This document shows positions 16,097-22,227 of a stretch of 64,000 nt of DNA, one piece after another; positions within the stretch are counted from its first letter, which is position 1, and each line of letters starts with the position of its first letter. This stretch comes from Pseudanabaena galeata CCNP1313 (GTDB taxonomy: Bacteria; Cyanobacteriota; Cyanobacteriia; Pseudanabaenales; Pseudanabaenaceae). A program made the translations under genes and the position numbers. Location: NCBI RefSeq assembly GCF_029910235.1, contig NZ_CP112874.1, forward strand, positions 930,001 through 994,000. The letters run 5' to 3'. The notes beneath the pieces were generated by a model. It was not told where the DNA came from. It ran no database searches and saw nothing but the letters and a program-made list of their open reading frames with translations.

Positions 16097-16489
16097 ATGA
16101 CAGCATCCAACGGGACAAGACGAGTATTTATTTGTGGTTCGGCTCTACGCGGACAGCCTGATCATGGAAATTTGCAAGGCGCAAAGTTTATCCGTCCAGC
16201 AAACACCCAAACTCGCTATCGACTTCATTCGGCTGGTGACGGCTGGCATCCTGCGATTTATGAAGTAGAAACAGGTGGAATTTCCATCCCTGGAGAAGTT
16301 TACGAGATGCAAGCTGATGAATTTGACTACCTCGCCAGTAACGAACCCCCAAATATGTACCCTGCGGATGTTCATTTAGAAGATGGAGAAGTTTTAACTG
16401 CTTTTCTCTATCCTCAAGAACTAATTGAGAAGTTTAATTGGAAAGATATCTCTCATCTTGGCGGATGGGCTGCTTATAAAAATGCATAG
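16097..16489 (+). CDS. Gamma-glutamylcyclotransferase-fold protein, allophanate hydrolase C-domain-like
   Basis: A 130-residue single-domain protein. The pattern RRVFICGSALRGQPDHGNLQ, then a Tyr-Arg-Leu (RYRLHSAGDGWHPAIYEV), then GISIPGEVYEMQADEFDYL and DGEVLTAFLYP, follows the order of the C-terminal domain of allophanate hydrolases (AtzF) and AIG2/GGCT-like proteins. In AtzF that domain decarboxylates N-carboxybiuret-type intermediates or supports the amidase domain. The gene converges on a ring-opening amidohydrolase, whose product would be a carboxylated ureide, so handling of that product is an attractive but unproven role. A gamma-glutamyl cyclotransferase is the alternative. Both genes end inside one shared palindrome. 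Confidence 0.7.
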   Translation: MTASNGTRRVFICGSALRGQPDHGNLQGAKFIRPANTQTRYRLHSAGDGWHPAIYEVETGGISIPGEVYEMQADEFDYLASNEPPNMYPADVHLEDGEVLTAFLYPQELIEKFNWKDISHLGGWAAYKNA

Positions 16490-16535
16490 ATTAAAAAAAA
16501 GGTTCGCGAAGCGAACCTTTTTTTTAATCTATGCA
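16483..16535. terminator. Bidirectional terminator containing both stop codons
   Basis: A 53-bp perfect palindrome, TGCATAGATT...AATCTATGCA, with stem GGTTCGC / GCGAACC, a GAA loop, eight A residues on one side and eight T residues on the other. The TAG stop of the left gene (16487-16489) and the TAA stop of the convergent gene (16524-16526) both lie within it. Confidence 0.92.
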
Positions 16536-17594
16536 AGCGATCGCGGCAACTGGCCCCCCACCTGAAGGTCCTTGATGTTCCGCACCTCCTGATACATAAA
16601 CCATCGGATCTTGCACGATAGAAGCCACTACTGCCCCCACCACAGCCCTTGCCATGCGCGTATGGTTGATATCGGAATCATCCATCATCGTGTGTCTTCT
16701 GCCCAAAAGCTCTCCCGATGGATCGGCTTCAGCTTTAGCAAATATATTTACGACCCGATCGCTTGTTTGCCCTGTGGAGGCGATCGCTTTGATCACCGCT
16801 TCAGCATCTAGGGCATGTTGCATCACACTATGACCAATCACAAAATTGCTAGTGGATGTTGGCGCATTCCCTAATACCAAAATCTCACAGTTTCGTAACT
16901 CCACCCCTGCGGATGTGGAAGCAACCGTGGAATACAAGGCATAATTTTGGCAAATATCTGCTGCTGTAAGATCTTCTAGTTGGACTTCACCTAGGGCAAC
17001 TGCTACGCCTAGCGCTGAGGCTCCACGCGAGTAACCCATTGATTGATAGCTAGTTATCGATTTACTGACTGAGTTCGCATCATGATCTTCATCGAGCAAG
17101 CGATCGCGACTGGTGACAAGGGGACATTTAATTTGGATAAAATGCACATCATCTTTGGCGATTCCTGCGGCGGCGATCGCCTGATTCACAGCTAGGGCAA
17201 CTTCTTTGACCATTGTTAATGAGCCAATTTCCGCAGGGGTAAAATCACGGGTATGAATCACTCCCAAGGTTAAAGCCATACGGGTTGGTGCGTCTGGCGA
17301 TGAAGGTTGACTGGTAAAAATTGTTAAATGCGGGCTTAAGGCTCCCTCAGTTCCCCCAGACATGACATAGACGATCGCTGCCGATTTGTCCTGTCCTACA
17401 AAATTAGCGAGGTAGTTCTTTAAAGTTTGCACCGCAAAACCGCGTGTAAAATCATTAACACAGCCATTTCCTTCGGTCTTCCCCATAATCGCCACAATTT
17501 GCTGGGGATTAATCTTGCCTGAAGCGATCGCCGCTTCTAGAGCCGTGAGATCATCAGGACTATTTTGTGGAAGCTTAAATACATCAACTTTCAT
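16524..17594 (-). CDS. Ring-opening amidohydrolase (cyanuric acid hydrolase/barbiturase family)
   Basis: A 356-residue enzyme of the AtzD/barbiturase (TrzD-like) family, which hydrolyses cyclic imides with three Ser-Lys dyads, one per repeated domain. Visible candidates: K39 (MGKTEGNG) with S79 (MSGGTEGALSPH), K156 (IQIKCPLV) with S226 (ASTSAGVELRN), and K287 (FAKAEADPSGE) with S335 (VSGGAEHQGPSGGGP). The length fits the family. Known members act on cyanuric acid or barbiturate. Here the gene is embedded in a urate-degradation cluster, 55 bases downstream of puuE on the same strand, so a cyclic ureide from purine or pyrimidine breakdown may be the physiological substrate. Choosing between these substrates from sequence is not possible. 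Confidence 0.88.
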   Translation of the reverse strand: MKVDVFKLPQNSPDDLTALEAAIASGKINPQQIVAIMGKTEGNGCVNDFTRGFAVQTLKNYLANFVGQDKSAAIVYVMSGGTEGALSPHLTIFTSQPSSPDAPTRMALTLGVIHTRDFTPAEIGSLTMVKEVALAVNQAIAAAGIAKDDVHFIQIKCPLVTSRDRLLDEDHDANSVSKSITSYQSMGYSRGASALGVAVALGEVQLEDLTAADICQNYALYSTVASTSAGVELRNCEILVLGNAPTSTSNFVIGHSVMQHALDAEAVIKAIASTGQTSDRVVNIFAKAEADPSGELLGRRHTMMDDSDINHTRMARAVVGAVVASIVQDPMVYVSGGAEHQGPSGGGPVAAIACID

Positions 17595-17649
17595 TATTTT
17601 TTATTTGAGATAGGGTTTCATCATCGGCGGCACTTTGCGCCGCCAATTC

Positions 17650-18552
17650 TTAGGCTGGTTTATGGTGCTTGTGCCAATGATGGGCAATGTCAATACGGCG
17701 ACAAATCCAAACGCGATCGCGACTCTGGATATAATCCAAAAATCTCGCCAAAGCCGCCGCTCTTCCCGGCCGTCCGACTAGGCGACAATGTAAACCGATG
17801 CTCATCATTTTTGGGGATGTTTCACCTTCAGCGTAGAGAACATCAAAGGCATCACGCAAATAGGCAAAAAACTGATCCCCTGAATTAAAGCCTTGGGGTG
17901 TGGCAAAGCGCATATCGTTATTATCGAGGGTATAGGGAATGACTAAATGGGGCTTGCCATATTCATAATTCCAATAGGGAAGGTCATCGGCATAGCTATC
18001 GGAATCATAGAGAAATCCACCTTCTTCCACAACTAAACGGCGAGTATGCTCGCTAGTACGTCCCGTATACCAACCGAGGGGACGCTCGCCTGTTACTTGT
18101 GTATGAATCGCGATCGCCTTTTGCAAATGTTCCTGCTCTTGTTCAGGCGAAAAATATTTGTAATCAATCCAACGATAGCCATGACTCGCAATTTCCCAAT
18201 CTGCCTCCAGCATGGCAGCGACGGCTTCAGGATTACGAGCGAGAGCCATCGCAATACCGTAAATAGTTACAGGAATATTGCGATCGCAAAACATGCGATA
18301 CAAACGCCAAAATCCTGCGCGACTGCCATATTCATAGCAAGATTCCATATTCATATGGCGCAATCCGTTAAAAGGAACAGCGCCCACAATTTCTGACAAA
18401 AAAGTTTCAGATGCACTGTCTCCATGCAGGATACAAGTTTCGCCGCCTTCTTCATAATTAATCACAAACTGGACAGCAACACGGGCGTTATCTTTCCATT
18501 TCGCTTCGGGAACAAATCGCCCGTAGCCAATCATGTCTCTTGGATAGGTCAT
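17650..18552 (-). CDS. puuE: Allantoinase PuuE (polysaccharide-deacetylase fold)
   Basis: A 300-residue NodB-like hydrolase of the PuuE type, which opens allantoin to allantoate without the classical metal-dependent amidohydrolase fold. Typical segments: YPRDMIGYGRFVPEAKWKDN at the N-terminus, NYEEGGE, YEYGSRAGFWRLYRMF, WEIASHGYRWIDYK with its His, GWYTGRTSEHTRRLVVEE, and GLHCRLVGRPGRAAAL near the end, with the usual HCR(L) motif. Length matches PuuE. Upstream is uraD, whose product allantoin is its substrate; between them is a 245-bp array of tandem repeats. Confidence 0.95.
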   Translation of the reverse strand: MTYPRDMIGYGRFVPEAKWKDNARVAVQFVINYEEGGETCILHGDSASETFLSEIVGAVPFNGLRHMNMESCYEYGSRAGFWRLYRMFCDRNIPVTIYGIAMALARNPEAVAAMLEADWEIASHGYRWIDYKYFSPEQEQEHLQKAIAIHTQVTGERPLGWYTGRTSEHTRRLVVEEGGFLYDSDSYADDLPYWNYEYGKPHLVIPYTLDNNDMRFATPQGFNSGDQFFAYLRDAFDVLYAEGETSPKMMSIGLHCRLVGRPGRAAALARFLDYIQSRDRVWICRRIDIAHHWHKHHKPA

Positions 18553-18583
18553 AGGATTGAGATGATAAGTGAGTTGTAGGATT

Positions 18584-18815
18584 TTGGCTGTTAGCTGTTA
18601 GCTGTTGGCTGTTGGCTGTTAGCTGTTAGCTGTTGGCTGTTGGCTGTTAGCTGTTGGCTGTTGGCTGTTGGCTGTTGGATATTAGTCGCTAGCTGTTGGC
18701 TGTTGGATATTAGTCGCTAGCTGTTGGCTAAAAGCTAAAAGCTAAAAGCTAATCGCTAAAAGCTAATCGCTAAAAGCTAATCGCTAAAAGCTAATCGCTA
18801 AAAGCTAAAAGCCAA
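18584..18815. repeat. Short tandem repeats: TTRGCTG heptamers, then 14-mers
   Basis: About 18584-18683 is a run of TTAGCTG and TTGGCTG heptamers. It continues with GATATTAGTCGCTAGCTGTT twice, then AGCTAAA units and four copies of GCTAATCGCTAAAA. The array ends inside the last codons of uraD. Heptanucleotide short tandem repeats are well known in cyanobacteria. Confidence 0.92.
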
Positions 18816-19310
18816 AACTAAACGCCATCTAGCAATTTCGATAATTTCAGCGATCGCTTGTTGTTTTTCTACTTCTAGATTGTTCTGAAGTCTCTGTTCA
18901 AAAGCGGCGAGAATACTATCTTTGGTATGGTTGCGAACGGCGATGATAAAGGGGAATGAGAACTTATCTTTGTAGGCTTGATTAAGATTTTGAAAGCGAT
19001 CGTATTCTGCGGCGGAGAGTTGATCTAGCCCGACAGTGGATTGCTCCTTTACCGATGCTTCCGCCATTTTGAACTTACTGCCCAGATCAGGGTGAGCGCA
19101 AATTAACGTTAATTTCTCAGCATCACTCATTTTTAGAACGATCGCCGCCATGACTTGATGCAAATTTTGCACATCGCTAAAAGGACGCGATCGCCAAGCT
19201 TCGGCGGCTATTTCAGGTGTATGTTCAAAAATCGAACCGATCGCTTCGGTAAATTCTGATTGGCTCATTTGATTGAGCATCGCGATTGAATAACTTGATG
19301 AGTGACTCAA
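18798..19310 (-). CDS. uraD: OHCU decarboxylase
   Basis: A 170-residue helical enzyme that decarboxylates OHCU to S-allantoin. Seen: EAIGSIFEHTPEIAAEAWRS (active-site His region), PFSDVQNLHQVM, LICAHPDLGSK with the conserved His-Pro-Asp-Leu-Gly, STVGLDQLSAAEYDRFQNLN and KFSFPFIIAVRNHTKDSIL, all hallmarks of UraD. The start ATG at 19310 overlaps the hpxO stop by four bases (ATGA), so translation is coupled; an internal ATG at 19280 is the alternative. The last residues (RWRLVLAFSF) are encoded by the edge of a tandem-repeat array, so the C-terminus is lineage-specific. Confidence 0.94.
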   Translation of the reverse strand: MSHSSSYSIAMLNQMSQSEFTEAIGSIFEHTPEIAAEAWRSRPFSDVQNLHQVMAAIVLKMSDAEKLTLICAHPDLGSKFKMAEASVKEQSTVGLDQLSAAEYDRFQNLNQAYKDKFSFPFIIAVRNHTKDSILAAFEQRLQNNLEVEKQQAIAEIIEIARWRLVLAFSF

Positions 19311-20476
19311 TGTAAAGGACCTCCGCTAATAATTTTGGCGATCGCCTTGGTAACATCCAAGGGATTTTCTTGAGAAAGTTGGTCATACCACTTTTGGGTA
19401 ACTTCGGGATCTTTACCGTGAATGGTTTCCGCCCGATTCCGCGCTTTGTTGACGATTTCGGTAGTGCGAACCTTGCGTTCTATTTCGTAGCGTCTTAGGG
19501 CATCGGGAACACTCAAATTTGTGGAAGATAAATAATTGGCTAACACCCATCCATCTTCGATCGCTTGGCATCCACCTTGACCGAGATCGGGACAAGTTGC
19601 ATGGGCAGCATCACCGAGCAGAGCTACTCTACCTTTGACCATCTTTGAGATTGGTCCAACATCATGAATTTCTAAACGGGCGACGGATTCAGGCTCAAGG
19701 CGATCAATTAGTAACTGCACAGGTTTTGCCCAACCTTGGAAATGTTGTTTTAGTTCATTTCTATAATTAGCAACATCATTAACGGTTCCCTTGGGTAAAG
19801 GCACATCAAAAAAGAAATAGAAGCGATCGCCTGCTAAGGGCATCAGCGAAGCGCGTTTATGTTCTCCTACATAGATTGACCAAGTATCGGCTGCGGCGAG
19901 GTCTGTGCTAATAGGCACTAGCCCATTCCAATTGACATAGCCCGCATATTTAGGCTCGACAGCATCATTGAGAATATACTGACGCAGAAGAGAGCGGACT
20001 CCGTCGGCTGCTACCAGTAGATCCCCTGTTGCTGTACTACCATCTTCAAATTTGGCTGTAACATCACGAAAGCCATCGAGAATTCCGATACATTTAGTGC
20101 CAAGAGTTAACTTACCACCCGCAGACTCAAAGGCTTCCAATAGCACATTTTGTAAGTCTCGCCTTGCCACAGGATAGGGACGCTGCCCAACTTCTTCGAC
20201 TAATGGTTGCAAGGAAATATGATTGAGGACATCTCCCGAAAGATGACGGTATTCCATATAATGCATTTGCCCGCCGATCGCGGCTAGCTGTTGACCTAAG
20301 CCAAGACGATTGAGGATTTTGACTCCATTTGACCAGAGCGAGATCCCTGATCCAATCGGACGCAGATCCCTGACCCGATCGTAGATTTCCACTTCATAAC
20401 CAGCTTGTCGCAAGGCAATGCCTGTGGTGAGTCCACCGATACCCGCACCGATGACAATTGCTTTTAAGCCATACAT
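19307..20476 (-). CDS. hpxO: FAD-dependent urate hydroxylase
   Basis: A 389-residue class A flavoprotein monooxygenase that converts urate to 5-hydroxyisourate with NADH and O2, the HpxO alternative to uricase. Motifs: AIVIGAGIGGLTTGIALRQAG (FAD-binding GxGxxG), GDLLVAADGVRSLLR (DG motif) and VALLGDAAHATCPDLGQGG (GD motif). The frame is open from 20530, but the first 18 residues would run through the operator-like palindrome, so the ATG at 20476 (MYGLKAIVIG) is preferred. It is the first gene of a probable minus-strand operon hpxO-uraD-puuE-amidohydrolase, with the operator site 21 bases upstream. Confidence 0.92.
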   Translation of the reverse strand: MYGLKAIVIGAGIGGLTTGIALRQAGYEVEIYDRVRDLRPIGSGISLWSNGVKILNRLGLGQQLAAIGGQMHYMEYRHLSGDVLNHISLQPLVEEVGQRPYPVARRDLQNVLLEAFESAGGKLTLGTKCIGILDGFRDVTAKFEDGSTATGDLLVAADGVRSLLRQYILNDAVEPKYAGYVNWNGLVPISTDLAAADTWSIYVGEHKRASLMPLAGDRFYFFFDVPLPKGTVNDVANYRNELKQHFQGWAKPVQLLIDRLEPESVARLEIHDVGPISKMVKGRVALLGDAAHATCPDLGQGGCQAIEDGWVLANYLSSTNLSVPDALRRYEIERKVRTTEIVNKARNRAETIHGKDPEVTQKWYDQLSQENPLDVTKAIAKIISGGPLH

Positions 20477-20496
20477 CGCAACAAACCCATATATTT

Positions 20497-20511
20497 TGTA
20501 TACAGTATACA
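20497..20511 (-). promoter_or_regulatory. Operator-like site upstream of hpxO
   Basis: TGTATACAGTATACA, a perfect odd palindrome (TGTATAC-A-GTATACA). It lies 21 bases upstream of the chosen hpxO start. Near-identical sites lie in front of hiuH and the porin gene. Confidence 0.7.
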
Positions 20512-20544
20512 TGCACATTTTTTGATGCACATCAAAATTTCAAT

Positions 20545-20601
20545 AAAGAACCCGATTTTTTGTGGCGCGGCGAAGCCGCGCCACAAAAAATCGGGTTCTT
20601 T
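20545..20601. repeat. Hairpin between hpxO and apt
   Basis: A perfect 57-bp palindrome with arms AAAGAACCCGATTTTTTGTG and a GCGGCGAAGCCGC centre. It resembles the other GAA-centred repeats but has its own stem sequence. Confidence 0.85.
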
Positions 20602-20731
20602 AGTTTATATTGTGCGTCGCTAAGTGCCACTCGTCTTCTGGTTGTAGCTATAGGTTATCAAACCGCAATATTGTTGTGTTCAATGCGATCGCGGATACAG
20701 ATAAGATTGTGAAGTTCTCTAGCGATCGACG

Positions 20732-21268
20732 ATGGTCAAATATTCTATGGACTTTAAAAGCATTATTCGCGATATTCCTGATTTTCCGCAGCAAGGCATC
20801 ATTTTTCGAGATATTACGCCATTGTTGGCTCATCGTGATGGCTTAACAGCAATTATCCAAGACTTTAAAACAAAGTTTGCAGAATTGAATATTGGGGAGA
20901 TCGATTGCATTATCGGGATTGAGTCGAGGGGATTTATCCTTGGCGCAGCGCTTGCAATGGCTTTGGGTTGTAGCTTTGTCCCAGTCCGTAAACCTAAAAA
21001 GTTACCATCAGCAGTATTTCGGGTTGAGTATTCTTTGGAATATGGAACTGATACCCTAGAGATGCATCAAGATGCGATCGCTGTGGGTGAGAGAGTAGTC
21101 ATCATCGATGATGTGATCGCTACAGGTGGGACTGCGGCTGCTACGGCAAAACTGATTAAGCAAGCTGGTGCGGAACTACTTGGGTATGGATTTTTGATCG
21201 AGCTAGATTTTCTCAATGGCAGAAAAGCTTTACCCGAAGTTCCCATTGTTTCCTTGGTGAATTACTAA
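20732..21268 (+). CDS. apt: Adenine phosphoribosyltransferase
   Basis: A 178-residue type I phosphoribosyltransferase that salvages adenine to AMP with PRPP. Seen: [21 protein letters not shown] (N-terminal hood), [15 protein letters not shown], and the PRPP loop [20 protein letters not shown]. The C-terminal part is [19 protein letters not shown]. Two starts are possible: ATG at 20732 or at 20747 (MDFKSII); homologues usually begin near the latter. It faces away from the urate operon, so the region as a whole handles purine salvage and breakdown. The last 81 bases have a diverged second copy at 24664-24744. Confidence 0.95.
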   Translation: MVKYSMDFKSIIRDIPDFPQQGIIFRDITPLLAHRDGLTAIIQDFKTKFAELNIGEIDCIIGIESRGFILGAALAMALGCSFVPVRKPKKLPSAVFRVEYSLEYGTDTLEMHQDAIAVGERVVIIDDVIATGGTAAATAKLIKQAGAELLGYGFLIELDFLNGRKALPEVPIVSLVNY

Positions 21269-21269
21269 G

Positions 21270-21480
21270 TAGCTCGGCATAAAAAACATTTAAATGCAGC
21301 ATTTAAGATCCCCGACTTTTTCTTGGCAATCATAGATTAGTTCTGTTAGTCACCAAAAAAGTTGGGGATCTGGGCAATTACAGTTTTCTTTTGCTGACCT
21401 ACCTATGGCGATCGCAAAGCCGATTTTTCAAAAAGTTTCTCGGTTTGAGTTTGAGTGCAAAGCGCTATAAGTAAAAATTA
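21270..21480. other. Gene-free gap with decayed repeats
   Basis: Contains an interrupted inverted repeat, GATCCCCGACTTTTT (about 21309) against AAAAAGTTGGGGATC (about 21358), and a family G remnant ending TGAGTGCAAAGCGCTATAAG (about 21451). No coding sequence was recognised. Confidence 0.6.
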
Positions 21481-21526
21481 AAAGTTGGTGTAGACTCAGT
21501 TAATGAATTTTTAATAATAATTTCTC

Positions 21527-21940
21527 ATGGATATCATTACACCGCTTGTGAGTTTTCTATCTCCTTATTTGCCTACGCTGTTGGGGTTAGGGAAGAAAGC
21601 CTTGGACAAAGGAGCTGAGAAGTTGGGTGAAAAAGGGGCTGAAGAGATTTTTAAGAAGCTATCGCCTCATTTGGAGGCTAAACCCAGTGCGAAGGAAGCG
21701 GTAGTTTATGTAGCGGAAAATCCTGATGATGCGGATGGGTTGGGTCAGTTGCGGTTGCAATTAAAGAAGATTCTAGAGGCTCCAGAAAATGCGGTTTTGA
21801 AGGCGGAAATTGCGAAGATTTTAGAGGGAGAAGAGTCAACAGCGAAGGGCAAATTCAATATTAATGCTCAGGGTGCGAATATTGGGGTAATCGGCGATCG
21901 CGCGAAGATTGACAATATGAATTTTGGGAATAAACCCTAA
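21527..21940 (+). CDS. Unknown protein with C-terminal GANIGVIGD motif
   Basis: A 137-residue protein not assigned to a named family. Residues 1-30 are hydrophobic (IITPLVSFLSPYLPTLLGLG), followed by a Lys/Glu-rich amphipathic helix (KKALDKGAEKLGEKGAEEIF) and a helical domain to about residue 105. The C-terminus is INAQGANIGVIGDRAKIDNM. Nearly the same 15 residues (VNAQGANIGVIGDHAQV) open the TPR protein encoded next. Such short Gly/Asn/Ile motifs shared between neighbours resemble the amyloid-like adaptor motifs of bacterial NLR-type signalling systems, but that is an inference. A MITE-like element separates the two genes. Confidence 0.6.
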   Translation: MDIITPLVSFLSPYLPTLLGLGKKALDKGAEKLGEKGAEEIFKKLSPHLEAKPSAKEAVVYVAENPDDADGLGQLRLQLKKILEAPENAVLKAEIAKILEGEESTAKGKFNINAQGANIGVIGDRAKIDNMNFGNKP

Positions 21941-21961
21941 TTTTTTGCCTATAATCACCAA

Positions 21962-22168
21962 CCGTAGGGGCAGAGCATTCCCGCAACAATCTATAAATTT
22001 CTCAGATCCTCAGCGATCGGGAATGCTCTGCCCTAAACCTCAATCATTCATCGAAAATCCTAAACCGCAGGGAAAATTTATTGGTAAAAGCGGAGAGGGT
22101 AGAGCATTTGCGTATGGAGATTTTGGTGATGATTTATAAATGTTGGCGCAAATGCTCTACCCCTACGG
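21962..22168. mobile_element. MITE-like element, copy 1
   Basis: A 207-bp element with 18-bp terminal inverted repeats (CCGTAGGGGCAGAGCATT against its near complement). Each terminus is also part of an internal hairpin: GCAGAGCATTCCCG...CGGGAATGCTCTGC on the left, GTAGAGCATTTGCG...CGCAAATGCTCTAC on the right. It has no coding capacity. A related copy is at 24254-24438. Confidence 0.85.
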
Positions 22169-22227
22169 ATTTTTTATTTTTGTTTCTGTTCGTTCTTTTT
22201 GGTCATTAAGGACTGATCTCTAAACCG

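Noticed and set aside
18584-18815. CRISPR array
   Set aside because: The repeats are 7- and 14-mers in direct tandem with no unique spacers of constant length, and no cas genes are visible.
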